The position numbers were made by a program, and so were the translations under genes. Below are positions 9,283 to 17,830 of a DNA stretch of 64,000 nucleotides, one piece after another. The notes below the pieces were generated by a model. That model searched no databases and had not been told where the DNA came from. It saw only the letters and a program-made list of their open reading frames with translations. The DNA is taken from positions 124,001 to 188,000 of the forward strand of contig CAWKMN010000006.1 in assembly GCA_963850765.1 (NCBI GenBank), in the 5' to 3' direction. Each line of letters begins with the position of its first letter. The stretch's first letter is position 1. This DNA comes from CAWKMN01 sp963850765 (GTDB taxonomy: Bacteria; Chloroflexota; Anaerolineae; Aggregatilineales; Aggregatilineaceae).

Positions 9283-11681
9283 ATGGCCTACGGATATTTT
9301 GACGACGCGCAGCGCGAATATGTGATCACTAACCCCAAAACGCCGGTCAAGTGGATCAACTATATCGGCACGCTCGAATTCGGCGGGATCGTGGATCAGA
9401 CCGGCGGCGCGCTGATCTGCCGCCGCGATCCGTCCCTCAACCGCATCACCAAGTATCTGCCGCAGCTTCCGAGTTCCGATTTTAAGGGTGAAACGCTCTA
9501 TCTGCGCATCCACACGCCCGGCGGCTACCGGATCTTTTCGCCGTATTTCGTCCCGACGCTGGATCCCTATGATCGCTATGAGTGCCATGTCGGGCTGGGC
9601 TACACACGCATCATCAGCGAGTTTTACGGCATCCGCACGCAGGTGACGATCTTCGTTCCGGCCGGCGATACGCGGGTGATCCGTGACATTCAGATCACCA
9701 ATCTGACAGGCACGCCGCTCGACATTGACGCGATCCCGGTGGTGGAATATACGCACTTCGACGCGCTCAAGCAGTTCACCAACGCCGACTGGGTGCCGCA
9801 GACCATGCAGAGCAAGGCTTGCCAGCATCGAGGGCCATACGATCCTGGTGCAGTATGCCTTCATGAACCGGGACCGGCAGATCAACTATTTCACCGCCAA
9901 TCAGCCGGTGTCCTCGTTCGACACGGATCGCAAGATCTTCCTGGGCGATAACGAATATGGCTCGTGGGCCAGGCCGCTCACCTTGCTGCAGCCCGAACTG
10001 TGCAACTCGGAGGCGCTGCGCGGGGATAACATCGCAGCGCTGCTGATCCACCTGGGCCACATCGCTCCCGGCGAAACCCGGCGGCTCGTGACTCAGTTGG
10101 GACAGGCGGCCAGCCTGGACGACGCGCTGCCGGGCATCCGGCGCTATTGGGATGCGGCAGAGTCGCGATCACGGCGTTTGAGTCCCTCGCGCGCTTCTGG
10201 CAGGACTATCTCGCCGCGATCCAGGTCGAGACACCCGATGCGAGCCTGAACAGCATGCTGAACATCCACAATCCGCGCCAGTGCCACACCACGAAAAACT
10301 GGTCGCGCTATCTCTCGCTGTACCAACTGGGGTTAGGATCGCGCGGGATCGGCATGCGCGACAGCTCGCAGGATGTGATGGGCGTGCTGGCGCATATGCC
10401 CGCCGAAGCGAAGGAGCTGATCGTCAAGCTGCTGAGCATCCAGCGGCCGAACGGCTCCGCCAACCACCAGTTTTATCCGCTGACGATGGAAGCCAGCGAA
10501 GGCGACGCGCTCGAGATGGGCGACCGCCCCCACTACTACAGCGACGATCACCTGTGGATCATCCTGGCGGTGTGCGCCTATCTGAAAGAAACGGGCGATT
10601 TCGCCTTCCTCGACGCAATCGTGCCGTACTACGACAAAAAAGCGCCGGACATCCGGCACGGTGCGCGATCACCTGCGGCGCGCGATCGAGTTCACACGCG
10701 GCGACGTCGGCGCGCACGGTCTGCCGCTGGCCGGATTTGCCGATTGGAACGATACGATCAACCTGCGCACGGGCGCGGAATCGCTGTTCACCGCGAATCT
10801 GTATGGCAAGGCGCTGCTGGAACTGATCGAACTGGCGGATTTTGAGGGCGATACCAGCGCGGCGGACACCTTCACCACCTGCTACGACGAGATGAAAGCG
10901 CGCGTTAACGAACACGGCTGGGATGGCGCGCTGGTACGTGCGCTATTTTGACTATGACGGCCGGCCGCTCGGCTCGCAGCAGAACACAACCGGGCAGATG
11001 TTTGCTAACGGGCAGTCCTGGCCGGTCATCTCCGGGTTCGCGCCCGAAGATCGCGCGCGGCAGGCGCTGGAAACGGTGCATGAACGACTGAATACGCGCC
11101 ACGGCATCAAGCTCAGCACGCCCGGCTTCAACGGCTTTGATCCGGCGGTGGGCGGCGTCAGCACCTATCCACCCGGCGCGAAAGAAAACGGCGGGATCTT
11201 CCTGCACGCGAATCCGTGGGTGGTGATCGCCGAAACGCTGATGGGCAACGGCGAGCGTGCCTACCAGTACTACAGCCAGATCAACCCCGCCGCGAAGAAC
11301 GAGATGATCGACGTATACGAGTGCGAGCCGTATGTGTACGCGCAGAATATCCTGGGCGACGAGCATCCACAGTTTGGGCTGGCGCGGAACAGCTGGCTGT
11401 CGGGCACGGCGTCATGGATGTACCAGGCGGGCACCCAGTACATTCTCGGTATTCAGCCGACTTATAATGGCTTGCGGATCGATCCGTGTATCCCGAAGGA
11501 TTGGGATCAATTCACCGTCACACGCCGCTACCGGAACGTGATATACTGGATCGACGTGCAAAATCCCGGCCACGTTAACAGCGGGGTGCGCTCGGTGCGG
11601 GTGGATGGGGAACTCATCATGGGGAATGTCGTGCCCATCTTTGCCGGTGGGACACATTCAGTCGAGGTGACGCTCGGATAA
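9283..11681 (+). pseudogene. second GH94 phosphorylase-like gene, several apparent +1 frameshifts
   Basis: A paralogue of the preceding gene, starting 13 bp after it behind GGGGAG (ATG 9283, MAYGYFDDAQREYVIT). It carries the catalytic motif GFADWNDTIN and blocks QVETPD, RDHLRRAIEF, STYPPGAKENGG and GTASWMYQ. Frame changes occur in 9814-9820, in 10147-10157 (net two bases), in 10635-10656 and at about 10925. Subtracting five bases gives about 797 residues, close to the 813 of its neighbour. The sugar-binding middle part differs clearly from gene 1, so the acceptor may differ; specificity cannot be read. The pair may deal with different cello- or other beta-gluco-oligosaccharides. Confidence 0.82.
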
Positions 11682-11709
11682 ATACGCATTCCGTTCGCCT
11701 CGGAACACG

Positions 11710-11742
11710 ATCGGGCGCGCTCTCCTACGCGCCCGATTTTTT
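11710..11742 (+). terminator. strong intrinsic terminator of the glucoside locus
   Basis: A perfect 10-bp stem, ATCGGGCGCG (11710-11719) with CGCGCCCGAT (11728-11737), 8-nt loop and six Ts (11737-11742). It lies 28 bp after the second GH94 gene and marks the end of the transcript. Confidence 0.85.
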
Positions 11743-11779
11743 GCGGAGCCACCTACTATCGATCCTGAAATTCGTTTTT

Positions 11780-11805
11780 TAGGGGCGTATTGCAATACGC
11801 CCCTA
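11780..11805. repeat. 26-bp perfect palindrome, GGGGCGTATTG/CAATACGCCCC hairpin repeat
   Basis: TAGGGGCGTATTG is followed directly by its exact reverse complement. Near-identical hairpins occur at 33464, 33663, 37101 and 57713, always between genes, and a degenerate copy lies inside the repeat at 25874. It is a dispersed REP-like element. Confidence 0.85.
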
Positions 11806-11836
11806 CGGAATAACGGAATTTTTGGATAGCCTGTTA

Positions 11837-11877
11837 GCCTCTCTCCACAGCGCGGAGAAGAGGTCAGGGTGAGGCCT
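11837..11877. repeat. short diverged copy of the CTCTCC...GGGTGAGG repeat
   Basis: CTCTCCACAGCGCGGAGAAGAGG followed by TCAGGGTGAGGCC resembles the right end of the family seen at 24027-24123. It abuts the end of the FAH gene. Confidence 0.5.
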
Positions 11878-12685
11878 ATTCCACCACGCAGGTATTTTCC
11901 AGCCGCCCGATACGCTCGACCTCAACGGCGATCACGTCGCCGTGTTTCAGGTGCAGCGGCGGCTCGCGGAAATGCCCGACGCCGCTCGGCGTGCCGGTCA
12001 GCAGGACGTCGCCGGGTTCGAGCGTGAACGACCGTGAGCAAAATGCGATCAGGAACGCCACGCTGAAAAGCATCTGGCTGGTGTGGCCCTCCTGCATGAT
12101 CGCGCCGTTTAGCTCGCTGCGCAAGGCGAGCGTCTGCGGATCGGGGATCTCATCGGCGGTGACAAGCACCGGCCCCATCGGTCCAAACGTGTCCAGGCTT
12201 TTGCCGCGCACCCACTGTCCATCGCCAAACTGAAGATCGCGCGCCGACACGTCGTTGGCGCAGGTGTAGCCAAACACGCAGCTCAGCGCGTCCGCTTCGG
12301 ACACGTGCCGCGCCGTCCGGCCGATAACCACCGCGAGTTCGGCCTCAAAATCGACACCCTGCGTCAGCGCCGCCGACCAGACCAGTGTGCCCCCGGGGTT
12401 ATTCAGCGCCGACGGGAACTTGGCAAAGAGGATCGGGCTTTGGGGCGGCTCGGATTTGGTTTCGCGCGCGTGTTCCGGGTAATTCTTGCCGACGCAGACG
12501 ATCTTGCCAGGACGCCCGATCGGGGCCAGCAGCGGCACGCTGTCCGGCTTGATGCCGGTGGATTCGGCAGCCGGCTGCACCCCGGTCAGGATGTCGGCCC
12601 AGGCGGCCATGGTCGGATAGATCATCCCATCGCGCAGCACGCCGAACTGGGGCGTGCCGCCGTTATCGAATCGAACCCACTGCAT
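11876..12685 (-). CDS. fumarylacetoacetate hydrolase (FAH) family protein
   Basis: A 269-residue cytoplasmic protein of the FAH superfamily (hydrolases, hydratases or isomerases acting on 2-oxo acids with a divalent metal). Conserved blocks include GKIVCVGKNYPEHARE, the metal-ligand pair in DFEAELAVVIG, GYTCANDVSARDLQ and the C-terminal LLTGTPSGVG. The exact reaction cannot be told from the family alone. Its start overlaps the end of the upstream ABC ATPase gene by 23 bp, so the two are probably translated together. A metabolic link to the transported substrate is possible but unproven. Confidence 0.8.
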   Translation of the reverse strand: MQWVRFDNGGTPQFGVLRDGMIYPTMAAWADILTGVQPAAESTGIKPDSVPLLAPIGRPGKIVCVGKNYPEHARETKSEPPQSPILFAKFPSALNNPGGTLVWSAALTQGVDFEAELAVVIGRTARHVSEADALSCVFGYTCANDVSARDLQFGDGQWVRGKSLDTFGPMGPVLVTADEIPDPQTLALRSELNGAIMQEGHTSQMLFSVAFLIAFCSRSFTLEPGDVLLTGTPSGVGHFREPPLHLKHGDVIAVEVERIGRLENTCVVE

Positions 12686-14255
12686 GCTGTGTTTCCTCCG
12701 TCTCCTTGCGCACCCCGGCCATCATCAGGCCGAGTTCTTCAACACTCGTCTGGTGGCGATCGACTACGCCCACGATCTGCCCCTCGTAAATGACCGCGAT
12801 CCGGTCGGCCAGCGCCAGGATCTCGTCCAGGTCTTCGGAGATCAGCAGGGTGGCCGTTCCCTTGGCGCGCTGTTCGAGCAGCCGTTGGTGGATATATTCG
12901 GTCGCCCCAATATCCACGCCGCGTGTCGGTTGGGCCGCGATCAGCACGCGCGGCTCGCGCGAGAGTTCGCGGGCCAGCACCAGCTTTTGAATATTGCCAC
13001 CCGACAGGCTCTTAATCGGCGTTTCCTGGCCGGGCGTGCGGATATCAAAACGGCGGATCAGATCGGCGCAGTGCCGGCGGATAACGCGCGGATTCAGAAA
13101 GATGTTGACCGAATACGGGCGCTCGCCATGCTGCTGAAGGATCAGGTTTTCCGCTACACTGAAATCCTTGATCACGCCATCGACCATACGCTCTTCCGGG
13201 ATGTAGGACAACCCGATCCGGTTGAGCGCTGACGGCGGCTTGCTGGTGATATTCTGCCCTTCGAGGCTCACCGTGCCGCCAGTCGCGGGGCGCAGCCCGA
13301 AAATCACCTCGGCCAGTTCGCGTTGGCCGTTGCCGGATACGCCCGCCAATCCCAGGATCTCGCCCTCGCAGACTTCCAGGCTCACGCCGCGCAGCGCTTC
13401 GGTGCCCCGATCGCTGGTTGCGTGGAGCTGGTCCAGCCTGAGGCGCGGCGCGCCCCCACACTTTTCCTGCTGCTCGTACTGTAACAGGACTTCGCGGCCG
13501 ACCATCATCTGGGCGAGGCGCTGCTTGGTCGCCTCCTTTGCCGGGATCGTGCCGACATGCCGACCATCGCGCAGCACCGAGATCCGGCTGCTGATGGCCA
13601 GCACTTCGTGCAGCTTGTGTGAGATGAAGATCAGCGCGTGCCCGTCAGCGACCATCTGCCGGAACGTCTTGAAGAGGTCGTCTACCTCCTGCGGGGTGAG
13701 CACGGCGGTTGGCTCGTCCAGGATCAGCAGGGCCGCGCCGCGATAGAGCGCCTTAATGATCTCGACGCGCTGGCGCTCGCCCACCGCAAGCTGCCACACC
13801 GGGGCCGCCGGATCAACGTGCAGCCCGTAGATCGCCGCCAGTTCGCGGATCCGGGCAGAGACGATGTCCAGATCGAGCAGGGGTTCGCGCGTGGATTTCA
13901 GGCCCAGCGCGACATTCTCCGCGACGGTCAGCGACGGCACCAGCATAAAATGCTGGTGGATCATGCCGATGCCCAGGCCGATCGCATCGGTAGGGGATTT
14001 GATGATCACACGCTGGCCGTTCAGGTAGACTTCGCCCTCGTTGGGCTGGTAGAGCCCGTAGAGGATTTTCATCAGGGTGCTTTTGCCCGCCCCGTTTTCG
14101 CCCAGCAGCGCGTGGACTTCGCCCGCGCACACGTCAAAATCGATATGATCGGCGGCGAGCACGCCGGGAAATCGCTTGACGATCCCGCGCATCTCCATTT
14201 TTTCGATGCGCGTCTGGCCGGTGGGGAGCAAAGCGGAAGGGGAGCCAGTAGACAT
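12663..14255 (-). CDS. BMP-family (nucleoside/simple sugar type) ABC transporter, double ATPase
   Basis: A 530-residue fused ATPase with two ABC domains, as in the YufO/RbsA group. Domain 1 has Walker A GENGAGKST, signature LAVGERQRVEI and Walker B LLILDEPTAVL. Domain 2 has the degenerate Walker A GVSGNGQRE usual for this family, with LSGGNIQKLVLARE. It powers import, with the binding protein encoded just upstream (14314-15330) and most likely with the two permeases at 31282-33422. A hairpin terminator separates it from the binding-protein gene, so its expression is probably lower. It overlaps the FAH gene downstream by 23 bp. Confidence 0.92.
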   Translation of the reverse strand: MSTGSPSALLPTGQTRIEKMEMRGIVKRFPGVLAADHIDFDVCAGEVHALLGENGAGKSTLMKILYGLYQPNEGEVYLNGQRVIIKSPTDAIGLGIGMIHQHFMLVPSLTVAENVALGLKSTREPLLDLDIVSARIRELAAIYGLHVDPAAPVWQLAVGERQRVEIIKALYRGAALLILDEPTAVLTPQEVDDLFKTFRQMVADGHALIFISHKLHEVLAISSRISVLRDGRHVGTIPAKEATKQRLAQMMVGREVLLQYEQQEKCGGAPRLRLDQLHATSDRGTEALRGVSLEVCEGEILGLAGVSGNGQRELAEVIFGLRPATGGTVSLEGQNITSKPPSALNRIGLSYIPEERMVDGVIKDFSVAENLILQQHGERPYSVNIFLNPRVIRRHCADLIRRFDIRTPGQETPIKSLSGGNIQKLVLARELSREPRVLIAAQPTRGVDIGATEYIHQRLLEQRAKGTATLLISEDLDEILALADRIAVIYEGQIVGVVDRHQTSVEELGLMMAGVRKETEETQHAVGSIR

Positions 14256-14270
14256 AAGTTTTTTCCGTGA

Positions 14271-14301
14271 TAAAAAACAAGGGGACGCGCGCGGCGTCCC
14301 C
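14271..14301 (-). terminator. intercistronic terminator between binding protein and ATPase
   Basis: On the minus strand GGGGACGC (complement of 14294-14301) pairs with GCGTCCCC (14281-14288), followed by TTGTTTTTTA (complement of 14271-14280). Placed between the binding-protein stop and the ATPase start, it would yield more binding protein than ATPase, a common arrangement in ABC importers. Confidence 0.75.
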
Positions 14302-14313
14302 CGATTGAGAGTA

Positions 14314-15330
14314 TTACTCGGCTTCGACGACGCTCAGCGTGCCGTCTTCCGCGATCTCGAACGACAGGTCGCCGTCGATAATCGCCTGCATAACTTCTTC
14401 GCCGGCCGCCATGACATCTTCGGCAACTTCGAAGTCTTCGTTGAACTCGATCAGCAGCCCTTCGTTTTCGAGCGTGAGGGCGAAGGCTTCGCCTTCCAGT
14501 TCACCCGCCAACACATCTTCGATGATCGGATTCAGCGCGACGGTCCAATCGTATACCTGGCTGGCGACCACAATCTCCGGGGCCAGCGAGGTCTGGTTGG
14601 CCTGCGTGCCGAACCACAGCGCGCCGACTTCCTTGGCCTTGTTGACCGCGCCAGGGACCATCTGCGCCGTGCCGGTCAGAATGTCCGCGTCTTCCGCGAG
14701 CATGGCTTCGGCCGCTTCGGCCGCCTTCGTCACGTCGCTGAACGACTGGATGTAATTCACCAGCACTTCGACTTCTTCATTCTGATGCGCCACACCGGCC
14801 TTAAAGCCGTCCACGTACAGCTTGGCGTCACCCGTCTCGATGGGGCCGACAATGCCGATCACGCCGGATTCGGTCATCATGGCGGCCATCACGCCCATCA
14901 CGAACGCGCCCTGCTCTGAGCGGGCTTCATAGGCGTACACATTGCTGATCCCCTGATCGGCAAAGGTATCCACGGTCGTGCCGTGGGCGAACGCGGTGTC
15001 GGGGAATTCGGGCGCGATCTCGGCCAGAGACGAGCCATACTGCGAGCCGTGCGCGATCACCAGATTAAAACCCTGGCTGGCATAGTCGCGGATGGCGGTC
15101 GCGGCATCTTCGACCACAAACATATTTTCGGAGAATACAAACTCGAAGTTTTCCTCGCCCATTTCTTCCTGGATAGCCAGCAGGGCATCGATCATGCTCT
15201 GGCTGAATGCGAGATCCTTGGCTGTGCTGGGCATGACAACGGCTACCCGGAACGGCTCATCCTGCGCGCCGGTTGACATCACCGGGAGCGCGAGCAGCAG
15301 GACGACCAACAAGATGATGATTTTCTTCAT
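14314..15330 (-). CDS. BMP-family ABC transporter substrate-binding protein
   Basis: A 338-residue extracytoplasmic binding protein of the BMP/PnrA family (Pfam Bmp). It starts with a signal peptide (MKKIIILLVVLLLALPVMS...) ending before AQDEPFRVAVVMP; no lipobox Cys is seen, which is less usual for a Gram-positive-type member. Motifs such as DYASQGFNLVIAHGSQYG and EQGAFVMGVMAAMM fit the family. BMP proteins bind purine nucleosides or other small molecules. First gene of the minus-strand transporter operon. Confidence 0.9.
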   Translation of the reverse strand: MKKIIILLVVLLLALPVMSTGAQDEPFRVAVVMPSTAKDLAFSQSMIDALLAIQEEMGEENFEFVFSENMFVVEDAATAIRDYASQGFNLVIAHGSQYGSSLAEIAPEFPDTAFAHGTTVDTFADQGISNVYAYEARSEQGAFVMGVMAAMMTESGVIGIVGPIETGDAKLYVDGFKAGVAHQNEEVEVLVNYIQSFSDVTKAAEAAEAMLAEDADILTGTAQMVPGAVNKAKEVGALWFGTQANQTSLAPEIVVASQVYDWTVALNPIIEDVLAGELEGEAFALTLENEGLLIEFNEDFEVAEDVMAAGEEVMQAIIDGDLSFEIAEDGTLSVVEAE

Positions 15331-15407
15331 TGAACTTTTCTCCTAAAGAATACTCGTAAGTCTCAACAAGCACCCTGACCGGATGGGCCAGCGTGAACCT
15401 TCCACTT

Positions 15408-15432
15408 ATTTTATCCTGAAACTGGTGTTTCA
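15408..15432 (-). promoter_or_regulatory. possible operator and -10 region upstream of the BMP gene
   Basis: TGAAAC-TGGT-GTTTCA (15417-15432) is a perfect 6-bp inverted repeat. On the minus strand it lies immediately upstream of TAAAAT (complement of 15408-15413), which could be the -10 box of the binding-protein gene. A dyad inside the promoter suggests control by a dimeric repressor; no good -35 box is visible. Confidence 0.35.
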
Positions 15433-15554
15433 CGTTAGTGAGTTTGATCAAACGGCTTGCCTCATTTCGGCGGGCATGGTGACTCTATGTCAAACGCCCG
15501 AAATATACAAGCGGGGAAGTGAACAGTCGGCAGTAGGATCGTACTTCTTTGTGA

Positions 15555-15980
15555 TTACACCTCTCCCGGAAAGTGAATGCGCCAGTTTTCGCGCCGGACG
15601 GGCAGCACGTCAAAATCAGTGTCAGCGCTCACGATAACGCCGCCCACCCGCTGAGCTACCGCTGCTACCAGTAAATCGATGTCGGCGAGTTGCTTGCCCA
15701 CACGCACTGCATCCACCCAGAATTGCGCGGCCTGTCCCCAGTCCGTATCGGTCAGTGACAGGCGGTCAAGCTGTGGAACAAACTGCTCTTCAAACAGGCG
15801 GCGCTTGCGCTCCGCATGGGTTTTCAGCAGCCCGCGCAGCACTTCATAGATAACGGGCTGGCAGATATAGAGGCGATGACCGTCTCGAATCGCCTGTTTG
15901 ATGCGTCTGGTTGTTGGTTCAAACCCATTTATATAATCCCCTACTGTATTCGTATCGAGGATATACGTCAGTCTTTCCAT
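15555..15980 (-). CDS. PIN-domain (VapC-like) toxin
   Basis: A 141-residue PIN-domain protein, normally a Mg-dependent endoribonuclease toxin. It has the first acidic motif YILDTNTVGDYI, a central Glu in VIYEVLRGLL, and ADIDLLVAAVA followed by SADTDFDVL for the remaining acidic residues. The start overlaps the end of the upstream small gene by 13 bp, as expected for a toxin translated after its antitoxin. Classified as VapBC-like; the RNA target is unknown. Confidence 0.85.
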   Translation of the reverse strand: MERLTYILDTNTVGDYINGFEPTTRRIKQAIRDGHRLYICQPVIYEVLRGLLKTHAERKRRLFEEQFVPQLDRLSLTDTDWGQAAQFWVDAVRVGKQLADIDLLVAAVAQRVGGVIVSADTDFDVLPVRRENWRIHFPGEV

Positions 15981-16231
15981 ACGTCCTCGTCATCGAGGGG
16001 TTCGATGTACTCCTCATTCATCGCCTCGGATATTTCGTCAAGCTGCTCCTGAGTCAGTCCTTCACGAAGCGCTCTAGCCGCCACGTCCAAACGCCGAATA
16101 CGCTCCTCCGGCGATAACTGAGATCCGGGCTGCTCCATGCTTTCACGCTGGTCAAGGTACTCACGCAGTTCACGCCGTTCATCCGATGAGAGTTTATCAA
16201 CGGCCTTTTTTACATCGTGTAATGTCATCAT
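15968..16231 (-). CDS. putative antitoxin partner of the PIN toxin
   Basis: A small acidic, helical protein (87 residues; MMTLHDVKKAVDKLSSDERR...) immediately upstream of and overlapping the PIN-toxin gene. The N-terminal 'LSSDERRELREYL' pattern is common in antitoxins paired with PIN toxins in Chloroflexota and cyanobacteria. No clear DNA-binding fold is evident. The assignment rests on size, charge and gene order. Confidence 0.7.
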   Translation of the reverse strand: MMTLHDVKKAVDKLSSDERRELREYLDQRESMEQPGSQLSPEERIRRLDVAARALREGLTQEQLDEISEAMNEEYIEPLDDEDVWKD

Positions 16232-16260
16232 GGCTTATCCCCGTTTTTCCCTATTATACT

Positions 16261-17673
16261 TTATCCTCCGCGTTCTCCGCGCCTCGGCGGTTCGATTTTT
16301 ATCCCCGTGCCGCCAGCCAAGTCCCGCGCGCGCTGCACCTGATTCGCGAAGTCGCCGGTTCCGCCGGGCAGACTGCGCCGGGCTACCGCTGCGTCGAAGT
16401 CGAAGATCGCCAGCACATCCGCCTCGAAGGCCGGTGAGAGCGTGCGGTAATCGTCCAGCGTCAGCGCGGACAGCGGCAGACCTTTCGACTCCGCCAGCCG
16501 CACGACGCGCCCGGCGATCTCGTGCCCCTGCCGGAAGGGAATGCCCTTCATGACCAGATAATCCGCCACGTCCGTCGCCAGCATGGACTCGATCAGCGCC
16601 GCGCGCATCCGGTCCGGATTGAGCGTCAGCGTTTCGATCAGCCCGACCAGCGGGGGGAGCAGAATGGTCAGCGTATCGTAGGCATCAAACAGCGGCTCTT
16701 TATCTTCTTGCAGATCCTTGTTGTAGCCCGCCGGCAGCCCCTTGAGCGTCGAGAGGAAGCCGGACAGATGCCCGATCAGCCGGCCGGCTTTGCCCCGCGC
16801 CAGTTCCAGCGGGTCGGGGTTGCGCTTCTGCGGCATGATGCTGCTGCCGGTGCTGTAGCGCTCATCCAGGCGGACAAAGCCAAACACGGGGTTGGCGAAG
16901 ATGATGATGTCTTCCGCAATCCGGCTGAGATGCGTCCCGATCAGCGCCGCCGCGAACAGAAATTCCGCGACGTGATCGCGGTCCGCCACGGCATCGAGGC
17001 TGTTGGGGCTGGCGTGCCGAAAACCGAGACTCTCCGCGAGCGCCTGCCGGTCGATGGGATAGGGCGATCCCGCCAGCGCGCCCGATCCGAGCGGGCAGTT
17101 CTCGCGCCAGCCGTCATTCAGCGCTTCCAGCCGCTCGACATCGCGCGCCAGCGCCCAGAAGTGGCTCAGCAGCCAGTGCGCCGCCGTGACCGGCTGCGCG
17201 GGCTGGAAATGCGTATGGCCGGGCATGACCGCATCGGGGTAGCGCTCCGCCTGGGCCAGCAGCACCGCCATCAGTTGCAGCAGGTCCGCCGACAGCCGGG
17301 CCAGCGCGTTCAGCAGCCACAGCAGCACATCCGTCGCCACCTGATCGTTGCGGCTGCGCCCGGTGTGGAGCTTGCCCGCCACCGCGCCGATCATCTCCGT
17401 CAGGCGGCGCTCGACCGCGGTATGAATATCCTCGTCGCCCGGCGCAGGGGCAAACGCGCCCAATGCGAACTCCGCGCGCACCTGCTCCAACCCGCCGATC
17501 AGCATCTCCAGCTCGACGCGGGTCAGGATCCCAGCCCCGGCCAGCGCGCGCGCCCACGCGATGCTGCCGGTGATGTCCACATCGTACAGCCGCCAGTCAA
17601 AGCGCAGGCTGTCATTCAGCCGGCGCACCGCGTCGTCGGTGGGCTGCGAAAACGCCCCGCCCCATAAGGTCAC
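16261..17673 (-). CDS. argH: argininosuccinate lyase
   Basis: Last step of arginine synthesis: argininosuccinate to arginine and fumarate. The 470-residue protein has the superfamily signature GSSIMPQKRNPDPLE and the N-terminal MTLWGGAF. It starts with GTG (complement of 17671-17673) behind AGGAGTGA with 7-base spacing. It follows argG on the same strand with a 157-bp gap that holds several small hairpins, so the two probably form an operon with some internal control. Confidence 0.95.
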   Translation of the reverse strand: MTLWGGAFSQPTDDAVRRLNDSLRFDWRLYDVDITGSIAWARALAGAGILTRVELEMLIGGLEQVRAEFALGAFAPAPGDEDIHTAVERRLTEMIGAVAGKLHTGRSRNDQVATDVLLWLLNALARLSADLLQLMAVLLAQAERYPDAVMPGHTHFQPAQPVTAAHWLLSHFWALARDVERLEALNDGWRENCPLGSGALAGSPYPIDRQALAESLGFRHASPNSLDAVADRDHVAEFLFAAALIGTHLSRIAEDIIIFANPVFGFVRLDERYSTGSSIMPQKRNPDPLELARGKAGRLIGHLSGFLSTLKGLPAGYNKDLQEDKEPLFDAYDTLTILLPPLVGLIETLTLNPDRMRAALIESMLATDVADYLVMKGIPFRQGHEIAGRVVRLAESKGLPLSALTLDDYRTLSPAFEADVLAIFDFDAAVARRSLPGGTGDFANQVQRARDLAGGTGIKIEPPRRGERGG

Positions 17674-17830
17674 AGTATGTCACTCCTGTCAGCAGCCATC
17701 GCCAGGGGCTGCAAGCCCCCGGCTCACTATCGCAAGGGCCACGAGCGGCCCTGGTCATAAGCGATCAGCGTCCTTCAGGGCGCTTTCGATCTATAGCCGG
17801 GTCGTTGCACGGCCCGGCGGCGCTCTCGCA

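Noticed and set aside
7773..10926. Reading the GH94 and leuA shifts as loss of GC dinucleotides at GCGC sites
   Set aside because: Several sites fit this, which suggested a methylation-linked error, but residue spacing between the two GH94 paralogues and with known LeuA blocks fits one extra base in a short run better, and some sites (for example AA 24756, TT 25338, T-run 2680) have no GCGC.
17674..17830. Riboswitch or T-box between argG and argH
   Set aside because: Only short unrelated hairpins are seen and none matches a known class; too short and unstructured to support a call.
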